Source: an uncultured Spirochaetaceae bacterium
GTDB taxonomy: Bacteria > Spirochaetota > Spirochaetia > Sphaerochaetales > Sphaerochaetaceae
DNA length: 37,377 nucleotides
Direction of reading: 5' to 3'
Assembly: GCA_944389085.1 (NCBI GenBank)
Contig: CALXLB010000048.1
Coordinates: forward strand, 1 to 37,377
This document shows positions 1-8,254 of the stretch, piece by piece (positions within the stretch are counted from its first letter, which is position 1; every line of letters starts with the position of its first letter). Below the pieces are notes generated by a model, which did no database searches, had not been told where the DNA came from, and saw only the letters and a program-made list of their open reading frames with translations. The position numbers and the translations under genes are program-made.

Positions 1-507
1 TCCATGGGCAAGAGCTGAAGAGATTGCATCATAGATTACAGCTCCAGGATCCGAACCCATCTGCTGCTTGACGATTCTCATATCAAGCCGCTGTGCATGG
101 ATATCGAGCTGATCTACAGCTGCAGCACGGAACGTATCACCAGCTGCAAGAAGAACCTTATAGCCTTCTTTTGTGTAATATTTTGCCATCTTGGCAATGG
201 ATGTAGTCTTTCCGACACCATTGACACCAAGAATCATATAAACATTGATGACACCTTTTTCAGGTACAGCAGTATATGGCTGGATATATCTTGAAAGAAT
301 CTCCTTCATCTTCTGCTGCAGCTCAGAAGCCTCTGAAAGCTTCTCTTTCTTCGCAACATCCCTCAGCTCCTGGACAATCTCATCAGTAAGTCTTGCCCCC
401 AGATCCCCTTCTATCAGAGTATCTTCAAGTTCCTCAAAAAAAGACTCGTCAATCTTTCTTCCGCCGAAAAGAGTCTTAAGTTTATCTGCAAATTTCTTAA
501 AGAACAT
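1..507 (-). CDS. ftsY: Signal recognition particle receptor FtsY (C-terminal part beyond window)
   Basis: This is the SRP receptor GTPase, which docks ribosome-SRP complexes at the inner membrane. The 169 visible codons cover a short four-helix N domain (residues about 1-80) and the start of the G domain. The P-loop GVNGVGKTT is at residues 94-102, followed by DTFRAAAVDQL and the GSDPGAVIYDAI stretch typical of FtsY rather than Ffh. The acidic A domain seen in enterobacteria is absent, and the protein starts almost directly with the N domain. The ATG at 507 follows a strong AGGAGG and lies 8 bp after the stop of the PEGA-type gene, so it is the last visible gene of the rnf-prfB operon. The reading frame is open to base 1, so the gene is cut by the window, not broken. 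Confidence 0.95.
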   Translation of the reverse strand, partial: MFFKKFADKLKTLFGGRKIDESFFEELEDTLIEGDLGARLTDEIVQELRDVAKKEKLSEASELQQKMKEILSRYIQPYTAVPEKGVINVYMILGVNGVGKTTSIAKMAKYYTKEGYKVLLAAGDTFRAAAVDQLDIHAQRLDMRIVKQQMGSDPGAVIYDAISSALAHG

Positions 508-515
508 ACAACCTC

Positions 516-1742
516 CTAAAGTCCCAGCTTCGCCGCTTGATAATACCCGAACATTGAATCAAGAAGCTCTACAAGTCCGACAACGCTTACACCTGCCATA
601 AGCGTGACGGCAGGAGCAAGACCTGCATCTGCATATATTCCTGACAAAGACTGGGCTGCAACGAAACAACCGAAGCTTATCATAGTAGATAAAAGATTCG
701 TATAGAATCTGTCCTTTGCATTCTCGACAACATTCACTCCATCCATCCAGCCTGGTTTGAGATCCATATTGATTCTGCTCATCGGCAATCTTGACTGGAC
801 AGAGAGAGCAGAAAAGCCATCAGAAATGGCTGTAAGCTGGAACGGGACATCTGCCTCCTCGATGAAATGGCTGTCTATTCTCATTCCCTGATAATAAATC
901 TCAGCATCATATGGAAGCGTGGAGATGAACATCGGCTTTCCCGGAGCTTCTGTAAGCTCTGGTTCGATGATACTTCCATCAGCAATATCCACTGTCTCTT
1001 CCAACGTCTCATAGACTGGTGAAGTAAAACACAGATCATGCTCCCCTTTCTCCAGTACAATCGTTGAACGGACAGGTGTCACAGTCTCCCCATCGACAGT
1101 AACGGAGACTGTTCCAGGAACACGGAGAGTGACAACAGCCGCATTATCATCCCTGAAATAAGGGAGAAGGGCAGAGAGGAGCAAGTGGAATTCGCCATCC
1201 TCATCAGATGAAACATAGAGATTGCTATAAGCCTTCTCACCATTGATAAAGACATTGCTTTCACTCATCAGACCATCTTCACGCTGTGAAGCTGCAATCA
1301 GCAGTGAAAGATTTTCCCTCATCATCAGATAGGAGAAGGCATCCTTATCGCCAGATAAGAGAAATGCCCTCTCTTCATCGGAAAAAGATGGAGAGACAAT
1401 GACAGGAACAAGGCTCTCCTCTTTCATGCTCCCAGCATCCTCTTTCATGAACTTCTCAAGGGCCTGGAAATCCTCTTTCGTTCTCAGAGATGATTCCTGC
1501 CCTTCTCTGGCTCTTTCCTCTCTCTTTTCCTGTTCTTCCCAATAAGAGGAAATAGTCTTTTCCGACGTTACTTCACCAGAAAGAACAGAAAGGACATCGG
1601 AAATAATTGATGCATAACCATCATCATCCGATATATATGCAACCCTAAGCTCTGCCGCATAAAGCGACAGAGGCAGCATAAGCAATAGCAGAAGCAGATT
1701 AAGCTTCTTTCTGAAAGTGGAGATAGCTTTCGATGAAATCAT
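516..1742 (-). CDS. Exported PEGA-type protein with two C-terminal membrane segments
   Basis: No specific function is recognised. From the ATG at 1742 it has a basic N-terminus, a leucine-rich hydrophobic core and a plausible signal peptidase site after SLYA, then a charged, Glu/Lys-rich region. A beta-rich part (roughly residues 200-310) resembles PEGA surface-layer-type repeats: 'VPGTVSVTVDGE' and 'LPYDAEIYYQGMRI' are the usual pattern of a short strand, an x-V-x-V-D/G-G turn and a lipid-facing strand. Two hydrophobic segments near the end (about 350-375 and 380-400) look membrane-spanning. The start overlaps the 3' end of prfB by about 44 bp, implying translational coupling. An upstream ATG at 1754 and a downstream ATG at 1679 are alternatives; the downstream one would shorten the signal peptide too much. 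Envelope role is inference. Confidence 0.6.
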   Translation of the reverse strand: MISSKAISTFRKKLNLLLLLLMLPLSLYAAELRVAYISDDDGYASIISDVLSVLSGEVTSEKTISSYWEEQEKREERAREGQESSLRTKEDFQALEKFMKEDAGSMKEESLVPVIVSPSFSDEERAFLLSGDKDAFSYLMMRENLSLLIAASQREDGLMSESNVFINGEKAYSNLYVSSDEDGEFHLLLSALLPYFRDDNAAVVTLRVPGTVSVTVDGETVTPVRSTIVLEKGEHDLCFTSPVYETLEETVDIADGSIIEPELTEAPGKPMFISTLPYDAEIYYQGMRIDSHFIEEADVPFQLTAISDGFSALSVQSRLPMSRINMDLKPGWMDGVNVVENAKDRFYTNLLSTMISFGCFVAAQSLSGIYADAGLAPAVTLMAGVSVVGLVELLDSMFGYYQAAKLGL

Positions 1743-2797
1743 CAATCTCGCCATCCATTACAGCGCTGATGTTTCCTGTCTGACAGCTCGTGCGGTGGTC
1801 TTTGACAAGCGTATAAGGCTGGAATACATAGCTTCTTATCTGATTACCCCAGGAGATGTCCTTCTTTGCGATAGCATCCTTCTGGTGTTCCTCTTCTCTC
1901 TTCTTCTGATAATACTCGTAGAGGCGTGAGCGAAGCATTTTGAAGGCAACATCCTTATTCATATACTGGCTTCGCTCATTCTGGCACTGGACAACAATGC
2001 CTGTAGCATAGTGCGTGATTCTGACGGCACTGTCTGTCTTATTGACATGCTGGCCGCCTGCACCACCTGCACGATAAGTATCAAGCCTGTAATCCTCTGG
2101 CTTAAGCTCAATCTCGATATCATCATCGACCTCAGGAGAAGCATAGACAGAAGCAAAAGATGTATGGCGCCTCTTAGCAGCATCGAACGGGGAGATACGC
2201 ACAAGACGATGAATTCCTGCTTCACCCTTGAGATAGCCGAATGCATAGGGGCCATTGATCTTCAGAGAGACACTCTTGATGCCTCCTTCATCTTCCTGCA
2301 GATCCAGAACCTCGCACTTAAAACCATGGCGTTCTGCCCAGCGCGTATACATTCTCATCAGCATCTGGGTCCAGTCAGAAGCCTCATTTCCACCTGCACC
2401 TGAGTGGATTGTCAAGAAGACATTGTTCTTATCATTCTTGCCATCGAGGAGGGTTTTCAGACGAAGCGGCTTGAAACGTTCATCAAGCTTATCAATCTGC
2501 TCAGAAATCTCCTTGGACAGGGATTCATCATCCTCACCCTGATAGAGTTCCATCAGTTCCTCGATGTCATTGATTTCTCCGATAAGCTCCTTCCATGGAT
2601 AGTATCCATCCTTGAGCATATTGAGCTCCTGGAAGGTCTTTTCAGCATTAGCACTGTCATTCCAGAAATCAGGAGCAGATGTCTTCTCCTCGATTTCTTT
2701 TATCTTGTTTTCAGTCCCGGCCTCTTCAAAGACGCCTCCATACAGTATAGGCTTCTTCCTTGATATCCTCGAACTTTGAACGATTTTCTATAAACAT
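1699..2797 (-). CDS. prfB: Peptide chain release factor 2, expressed by programmed +1 frameshift
   Basis: RF2 releases finished peptides at UGA and UAA codons. The frame from ATG 2797 runs 23 codons to an in-frame TGA (2726-2728). A +1 shift at CTT-TGA joins it to the main frame, giving 365 residues, the usual RF2 length. The main part has the RF2 recognition tripeptide SPF (in RISPFDAAKRR) and the catalytic GGQ (in GAGGQHVNKTDSAVRITH). The second-frame residues directly after the shift (EEAGTENKIKEIEEKTSAPDFWND) are typical RF2 N-terminal helix sequence, so the join is supported by homology as well as length. The start has a GGGAG site inside the 3' end of the upstream GH57-like gene, one base away from its stop. 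Annotating only the ATG at 2619 would lose about 60 residues. Confidence 0.95.
2726..2739 (-). promoter_or_regulatory. RF2 programmed frameshift signal
   Basis: Reading the minus strand, GGAGG (2739-2735), a 3-nt gap (CGT), the slippery codon CTT (2731-2729) and TGA (2728-2726). This matches the known autoregulatory RF2 site: an internal Shine-Dalgarno 3 nt before CUU-UGA. When RF2 is low the ribosome pauses at UGA and slips +1. The base after TGA is A, whereas the best-known sites read UGAC. Confidence 0.93.
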
Positions 2798-2798
2798 A

Positions 2799-4607
2799 TC
2801 ACTCCCTGTCCTTCCGGCTGTCGCTCAAGCGCAATATGAAGCGGTATGTCTTCGCATCATTTGCCCTCTGAGAGAGAGGAAATGAGAACGAAAGCCGCGT
2901 GTAGAGCTCAAACGATTCAATACCGATCGATGTATTCTGTGTCTGTCTGATACGCTCTTCAGAGACACTGAATGACTCTGTTGAAGAGAACGAGAGATTC
3001 AGACCTGACTGCGACTCAGTATACTTTACGGTCCTTACATCATCAAGGCTTCCAACCATCATCTGCTTACGCTGGTCAAATGAACCCAGAACCATATCGG
3101 AAAGCGATGTAAACACATCAATCACATACTCGCCATCCATATCCATGCAAGGCAGAATTGTTGTCTCCATTACCAGAGTCTGCTGACGCAGCTTGAAGTG
3201 CTTCATCACAGAAAAACTTCCAGAAGAATAAGCAAACTGATACTCTCCTCTGTTTCTGGACAGGACCTCGGAATCAAAAAGCTCTCTGTCGAGACGAACC
3301 TCTCCCCTTTCTGTCATGATTCTATCCGAGAACGACTTATTGATCGGAACATGCGGGAAGGATTTATCAAAAGGAACACGAGTATCGAGAATATTGACGG
3401 CCAGAGGCTTATAGCAAAGTTCCGCAACAGCACCACCGCGAGGGGAAAAGACAACAGTAAAGAGCTTATTTCGTGCAATGTAGTCATTCTCTCCTATTTC
3501 CTCAAAATCATATTCTGACCTCAAGGCTGAAGGATCAGCTTCACCTATGAATCTCTCGCACTCTGTAATGGCTTTCCAGAAAAGCCTGCGCTCCTGAAGT
3601 CTCATCGGAGTACATTCAGCATCATGGATAAACAGCGGCCCTATTGAGATATGAAAGAGTTCACTCTCGGCCAGGCGGCGCACGCTTTTGTCCTTCTTGA
3701 AACCGGATACAGTTTCCGAAAGTGCTGTATAACGGTTGAGAAGATAACGGAAATTCTCATTGCGTACAAAAATATCATTAAAAGAATGAAGCCCCTGGGC
3801 ATATGCATCCCTGCCATACCAGCCACTATCGAGATAACCAGGCTTCTCTGCCTTCACAGATGATAGCAGAACAACCCCAGACCCGAGCTTCTCAAGCAGA
3901 GAAGGAAGAAAACCGGACAAAGTCTCGTCATCTCCAGCTCTGGCAGAACCTTCCAGCATCTGATCGATATTGAGAAAGAAGACTTCATCATCGCCGTCTT
4001 CAGATATGAAATTCTCAAGAGATGAAAGAACATCGTTCAATGCCGCTTCCCCCTGTGCATAGCGGGAAACAAGCTGGGATACACGATCCGAGATTACTTT
4101 GACATCGACCTTCTTCCCCAGCTCATTCATGACAAAGGATGATGAATCGACTAAATCACGTGATGTTGCTTTGTATGAAGAAATCACAACACTGGAAATC
4201 CCAGTATTGCGAAGACTATGAATAAATGACGGTGACCAGATCTGTCCATAGAAGAAACAGGAAGTAGCCCTTACTCCATAATATCGTCTGATGAGAGTCG
4301 TCATCCGCTCAATCTGCAACGACCTGTCTTTAGGAGGATTAAGGGAAAGGATAGCCTGGCTATAGGTACCAGTTACAAGCTCCAAGTCTCCTCTTTTTGC
4401 CAATGAGGCAATGAGCATATTGACTTCCGGGGAGACTGCAGCGAGATATTTTATCATCGCCGCGCTCTGATAAAAAGAGAGTTTCGTCCCCGGATTATTA
4501 TACATATGGGAAAGCACGGGCTTATATACAAGCTCCGAAGCTCGCGAGAAAGCTTTCAGAGGAGATGATGATGAAATTTCAGTATAGATGCCCAGTGCAA
4601 TCCTCAA
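2799..4607 (-). CDS. GH57-like (4-alpha-glucanotransferase-type) protein, probable pseudo-enzyme
   Basis: 602 residues with the layout of GH57 4-alpha-glucanotransferases: an N-terminal (beta/alpha)7-like domain (about 1-300) and a C-terminal beta-rich DUF1926-like domain (about 365-602). Conserved GH57 motif 2 is recognisable as GDLELVTG (73-80). Motif 1, normally HxHQP, is IYTEISS here (7-13). Motif 3, normally ERVWxP with the catalytic Glu, reads GQIWSP (121-126), so glycine sits where the nucleophile should be. Motif 4 (DDGEKF-like) reads as NIDQML. The alignment is by eye. The TTG start at 4607 is one base after the rnfB stop, with AAGGAG 5 nt upstream. It lies inside the Rnf-prfB operon. 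A binding or regulatory role in glucan metabolism is possible but unproven; an unrelated GH38/57-fold activity is the alternative. Confidence 0.7.
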   Translation of the reverse strand: MRIALGIYTEISSSSPLKAFSRASELVYKPVLSHMYNNPGTKLSFYQSAAMIKYLAAVSPEVNMLIASLAKRGDLELVTGTYSQAILSLNPPKDRSLQIERMTTLIRRYYGVRATSCFFYGQIWSPSFIHSLRNTGISSVVISSYKATSRDLVDSSSFVMNELGKKVDVKVISDRVSQLVSRYAQGEAALNDVLSSLENFISEDGDDEVFFLNIDQMLEGSARAGDDETLSGFLPSLLEKLGSGVVLLSSVKAEKPGYLDSGWYGRDAYAQGLHSFNDIFVRNENFRYLLNRYTALSETVSGFKKDKSVRRLAESELFHISIGPLFIHDAECTPMRLQERRLFWKAITECERFIGEADPSALRSEYDFEEIGENDYIARNKLFTVVFSPRGGAVAELCYKPLAVNILDTRVPFDKSFPHVPINKSFSDRIMTERGEVRLDRELFDSEVLSRNRGEYQFAYSSGSFSVMKHFKLRQQTLVMETTILPCMDMDGEYVIDVFTSLSDMVLGSFDQRKQMMVGSLDDVRTVKYTESQSGLNLSFSSTESFSVSEERIRQTQNTSIGIESFELYTRLSFSFPLSQRANDAKTYRFILRLSDSRKDRE

Positions 4608-4608
4608 G

Positions 4609-5403
4609 CTAGCTCCTTCTCACGATACACTTCTGAGGACAGATCTCTGCTGCCTTCTCTGCTGTGCTCTGATCCTTATTCCAGTCATTTGACGAAAGAA
4701 AAGCTTCAACGGCAAACGGGCTTCCATCAACCTTCGTCTCGCACATCTTACAGCCTATACAACCGACCTGGCAAGTCTTCCGTACTTTTCCACCTGGCTC
4801 ATGGTTGTTGCATGCACATACCCATTCAAGAGAATATGGTATGAGCTTGATGACATGATTCGGACAGACAGAGACACACTTACCGCAAGCTATGCATTTC
4901 TCTTTATCAACAACGATGTTTCCCTTCTCATCGCGTCCGATAGCCCCGACAGGGCAGACGGAAATGCAGGAACCAAGGTGAAGGCATCCCTCCTTACAGC
5001 CTGAAGGCCCGCCCTGCAGCAGTGCCGCAGCATTACAATCTGCCATACCTTTGTAGATGTAATCAGTCTTTGTGACTTCACTGCCACCGCGGCAGAAGAC
5101 AAAAGCTGTCATTTTCTCCTTCAGCTCTACTTCAACGCCGAGAATCTCACCCATTTTCCTTGCAAGAGCTTCTCCTCCGGGAGAGCAGAGGCCAGGAGCA
5201 GCCGTACCATTGAAGACGGCTTCCGCATATGCCTGACAGCCTGCGAAACCACATCCGCCACAATTAGCACCAGGCATCGAACTCTCAAGAGCCACAAGCT
5301 TTGGATCTTTCTCAACAGCCAGCTTCTTCTCTGCAACAGCCAGACCGAAGCCAAGGATGAGACCGAGTATACCGACAATCAGGAAAGCGATTACTACAGA
5401 CAT
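4609..5403 (-). CDS. rnfB: Rnf electron transport complex subunit B
   Basis: RnfB is the Fe-S subunit that passes electrons from reduced ferredoxin into the membrane complex. It has one N-terminal membrane anchor (about residues 3-25), the Fe-S domain motif NCGGCGFAGC with a following Cys (near residues 47-72), then ferredoxin-like clusters: CLHLGSCISVCP, CIACGKCVSVCP, and a Cys-rich tail CQVGCIGCKMC with a final CPQKC. Start chosen at the ATG at 5403, which follows GGAGGAAGAG. An upstream in-frame start at 5427 would overlap rnfA and add a hydrophilic run before the anchor. It is the last rnf gene, followed at 1 bp by the GH57-like gene. Confidence 0.95.
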   Translation of the reverse strand: MSVVIAFLIVGILGLILGFGLAVAEKKLAVEKDPKLVALESSMPGANCGGCGFAGCQAYAEAVFNGTAAPGLCSPGGEALARKMGEILGVEVELKEKMTAFVFCRGGSEVTKTDYIYKGMADCNAAALLQGGPSGCKEGCLHLGSCISVCPVGAIGRDEKGNIVVDKEKCIACGKCVSVCPNHVIKLIPYSLEWVCACNNHEPGGKVRKTCQVGCIGCKMCETKVDGSPFAVEAFLSSNDWNKDQSTAEKAAEICPQKCIVRRS

Positions 5404-5413
5404 CTCTTCCTCC

Positions 5414-6007
5414 TCATACAAGACCAAGATTCGTAAGCAGGCTCTTATCGAACATCATGAATGCCAGTGCCATGAGTCCTGCTGAAATGAATGCGATAGG
5501 CACCCCGCGGAAGACTTTCCTGACAGGGGTCATCTCCAGCTTTTCCCTGATATTACTCATCAGAATGATAGCCATCGTAAAGCCCAGTCCGGCACTAAGG
5601 CCAGCTACAAAGCTTTCAAGGAGGTTATAACCATTATCTGCATTGATGACAGCAATACCAAGAACAGCACAGTTGGTAGTAATGAGAGGAAGATAGATTC
5701 CAAGTGCCTGATATAGTCCAGGGCTCATCTTTCTGATAACCATCTCAACAAGCTGCACAAGCGCTGCGATAACAAGGATGTAAGCAATCGTCTGCAGATA
5801 ATCCAGCCCGAACGGAGTAAGCAGCAGATGGCTTACTCCCCAGCAGACAGCGGATGTGATAGCAGTAACGAATGTTACAGCAACACCCATTCCGATTGCA
5901 CTCTCGCTGTTCTTGGATACACCGATAAACGGACAGAGACCCATGAACTGGACGAGAATGAAGTTCTGGATGAAGACATATGTAATGACAATTCCTAAAT
6001 AGCTCAT
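5414..6007 (-). CDS. rnfA: Rnf complex subunit A
   Basis: An integral membrane subunit of the ferredoxin:NAD+ oxidoreductase, 197 residues with six hydrophobic segments, the normal size. The NFILVQFMGLCPFIGVSK segment and the later 'LPLITTNCAVLG' are diagnostic. The conserved Cys in each half (in GLCPF and TTNCAVLG) is thought to bind the shared [2Fe-2S] cluster between RnfA and RnfE. The start codon overlaps the rnfE stop (ATGA) and is preceded by GGGAGG, so the genes are translationally coupled. Confidence 0.96.
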   Translation of the reverse strand: MSYLGIVITYVFIQNFILVQFMGLCPFIGVSKNSESAIGMGVAVTFVTAITSAVCWGVSHLLLTPFGLDYLQTIAYILVIAALVQLVEMVIRKMSPGLYQALGIYLPLITTNCAVLGIAVINADNGYNLLESFVAGLSAGLGFTMAIILMSNIREKLEMTPVRKVFRGVPIAFISAGLMALAFMMFDKSLLTNLGLV

Positions 6008-6636
6008 GCCTTACCTCCCTGTGAACGTGATGTCTTCCACTGGAAGAAAGCTTTGAGATATCCCATCAGCAGAAGAGCACCGGCTGCGAGCGTCATGACC
6101 CTGACAGGAGATGAGGAAAGACCCGGAAGAGTAATCACACCATCAAATGATCCGATAGGGAACAGCGTAATGGTACCAGCTCCGAGAATCTCACGGATCA
6201 GCGCTATCAGAGAAAGGGAGAGCGTAAAGCCAATTCCCATACCGATTCCATCAAGAGCACTGTCAAGCACACCATTCTTTCCGGCAAAAGCCTCAGCACG
6301 GCCGAGAATGATACAGTTGACGACTATAAGCGGCAGGTAAACACCAAGTGCTTCATAAACAGAAGGTACAAAAGCATGCAGAACCATCTCTACAATCGTA
6401 ACAAACGATGCAATGATGACAATGTAGCACGGTATACGGACTGAATCAGGAATGACCTTTCTCAGAAGAGAAATGAAGATATTCGAACATGTCAGAACGA
6501 AAATAACGCTTGCTCCCATGCCAATGGCATTGGAAACCTGAGTTGATACACCCAGCGTCGGACACATGCCAAGCATGATGATGAATGTAGGGTTCTCCTT
6601 GAAGATACCCTTTGTAAGTTCCTTCATATGGCTCAT
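6004..6636 (-). CDS. rnfE: Rnf complex subunit E
   Basis: A 210-residue membrane subunit homologous to RnfA. It has the family pattern 'NPTFIIMLGMCPTLGVST' near the N-terminus and 'LPLIVVNCIILGRAEAFA' in the second half, with the paired cysteines expected for the RnfA/E membrane [2Fe-2S] site, and six hydrophobic segments. The ATG at 6636 follows GGAGG at a good distance and overlaps the rnfG stop by the ATGA arrangement. A second ATG three codons later is possible but has poorer spacing. Confidence 0.96.
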   Translation of the reverse strand: MSHMKELTKGIFKENPTFIIMLGMCPTLGVSTQVSNAIGMGASVIFVLTCSNIFISLLRKVIPDSVRIPCYIVIIASFVTIVEMVLHAFVPSVYEALGVYLPLIVVNCIILGRAEAFAGKNGVLDSALDGIGMGIGFTLSLSLIALIREILGAGTITLFPIGSFDGVITLPGLSSSPVRVMTLAAGALLLMGYLKAFFQWKTSRSQGGKA

Positions 6637-7187
6637 ACAGCACCTCCAAGTCCCTTGACGAATTGAGAGCCATTTATCAAGGCAGATGAGACTCCTGAGA
6701 ACGTGATCGATGCACCCGAGACTGCAGCATTGTCCTCAGCACTGAGATCAGACTTAGCTGCAGGAAGCGGCTGCTCACCACCCAGACCTTTGAACATCTC
6801 CATATACCAGGCCTCTTCTGCTTTCTTGCCCAGACCCGGAGTCTCAGAATTAGCCATCATCTTCGCTTCAAGCACAGATCCATCCGTAGCGTAAGATGCA
6901 ATAACAGTCATTGCGCCGCCATAGCCAGAGGTGGACATCTCTACGATATAGCCAGCAATGCCATTGCCATCACTGAGAGGAATATAGTAATTGATACTGC
7001 CATCCCCTACATCATACTGCTCACCGATTGTGAGGCCTGCAGAGACATCCTCCAGGGCTGTAATCCTATCGCTTTCGACATTTGCGGCGATACGAGGAGC
7101 AGTTATTTCATTGATAAGAGCACAAAGTGCCGTACAGACTGCACAGATCAGGAAGAGAATGACAGCTGTCTTTATATATCTTGTCAT
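6633..7187 (-). CDS. rnfG: Rnf complex subunit G (FMN-binding)
   Basis: RnfG is anchored by one N-terminal membrane helix (residues about 7-27) and carries a covalently bound FMN facing the periplasm. The flavin attachment motif is SGAS at residues 157-160 (in DNAAVSGASITFSG). Most homologues have SGAT, with FMN phosphoester-linked to Thr; here the acceptor position is Ser160, a conservative replacement that should still be usable by the ApbE flavin transferase. ETPGLG (115-120) is also typical. 184 residues, the usual length. Start overlaps the rnfD stop (ATGA) with AAGGAGG upstream. No apbE gene is in this window. Confidence 0.94.
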   Translation of the reverse strand: MTRYIKTAVILFLICAVCTALCALINEITAPRIAANVESDRITALEDVSAGLTIGEQYDVGDGSINYYIPLSDGNGIAGYIVEMSTSGYGGAMTVIASYATDGSVLEAKMMANSETPGLGKKAEEAWYMEMFKGLGGEQPLPAAKSDLSAEDNAAVSGASITFSGVSSALINGSQFVKGLGGAV

Positions 7188-8254
7188 GCCTTCACCTCCT
7201 TCCCTTTCTTCTCTTTCACTTCCTTCACATAGCCAAATGGCCTGACACGCACAAAGCGGTCAATAGTCGGGCTTATGATATTCATCATTATTATTGCCAG
7301 AGAGACACCTTCAGGAAGAGATCCGAAATAGCGGATGAGGAATGTGAAGAAACCGCATCCGAAGGCAAAGATCATCTCACCTATCGGCGTTGTAGGCGTT
7401 GTAACCCAGTCCGTTGCCATGAAAAACGCACCTAGCATCAGACCACCGGAGAAGATCGGCAGCAATACTTCACCATGGAAAGCACCCTGACCATAAGGGA
7501 TTCCACCGAAAATCCATGAGAGGATAGCAAAGGAACCGATATATACAACAGGAATTCTCCATGTGATGATTCCCTTGCACAGAAGGAAGATACCACCCAC
7601 AAGCAGAAGCAGTGCTGAAACCTCTCCGATACAGCCGCCCGCATTACCTAGGAACGCATCAACAGCATAAGGGGAGATGCCAAGCTTTGAAGCAACAGAT
7701 TCAGCAATACCCGTTGTCGGGATAACACCCTGCAGAAGCTCTGAGCTCTTTCCTGCAGCTCCAGCTGTAACAGCTGTCTTCATAGCAGAGAGCGGAGTTG
7801 CTGATGAAATACCATCAACAAGCATCCAGCGCGGCAGCGTGAAAGAACTCATCTGCGACGTGAATGAGAAGAAAACAAAGACTCTTCCCGCAAGAGCTGG
7901 ATTCATCCAGTTGCATCCGAGACCTCCGAATGTCCATTTGACAACAGCGATAGCGAAAGCTGAAGCAATTACAGGAACATAAAGAGGTACATGAGGCGGC
8001 ATATTCATACCAACCAGAAGACCAGTTACGATTGCCGAATAATCCTTGAGAGTGAATTCCTTGGATACAAGGCCCAAGAGATACTCGACAAGGACCGAAG
8101 ATGCTATGGAAACAAGAAGAACTATCAGAGCGCTGAAGCCAAAGGCGATCACACCCCAGATAGCAGCAGGAAGAAGAGCTATGACAACGAAAAGCATAGC
8201 CTTGTCCGTTCTCAGCGGACCATGGATATGAGGGCTGGTTCTTACTGTCTTCAT
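7184..8254 (-). CDS. rnfD: Rnf complex subunit D (FMN-binding membrane subunit)
   Basis: A polytopic membrane subunit of 356 residues that carries a covalent FMN. The N-terminus SPHIHGPLRTDKAM is typical of the family. The flavin-attachment motif is SSAT with Thr153 (DGISSATPLSAMK). GCNWMNPALAGRVF and DWVTTPTTPIGEMIF are conserved loops near the ion path. The ATG at 8254 overlaps the rnfC stop and follows GGGGAGG. The lysine-rich C-terminus (EVKEKKGKEVKA) is unremarkable. It works with RnfG, A, E and the soluble-facing RnfB and RnfC. Confidence 0.96.
   Translation of the reverse strand: MKTVRTSPHIHGPLRTDKAMLFVVIALLPAAIWGVIAFGFSALIVLLVSIASSVLVEYLLGLVSKEFTLKDYSAIVTGLLVGMNMPPHVPLYVPVIASAFAIAVVKWTFGGLGCNWMNPALAGRVFVFFSFTSQMSSFTLPRWMLVDGISSATPLSAMKTAVTAGAAGKSSELLQGVIPTTGIAESVASKLGISPYAVDAFLGNAGGCIGEVSALLLLVGGIFLLCKGIITWRIPVVYIGSFAILSWIFGGIPYGQGAFHGEVLLPIFSGGLMLGAFFMATDWVTTPTTPIGEMIFAFGCGFFTFLIRYFGSLPEGVSLAIIMMNIISPTIDRFVRVRPFGYVKEVKEKKGKEVKA

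Noticed and set aside
2620..2797. Treating prfB as starting at the ATG at 2619, with the upstream part as unrelated
   Set aside because: The upstream frame plus a +1 shift restores the normal RF2 N-terminus and length and contains the canonical shift signal.
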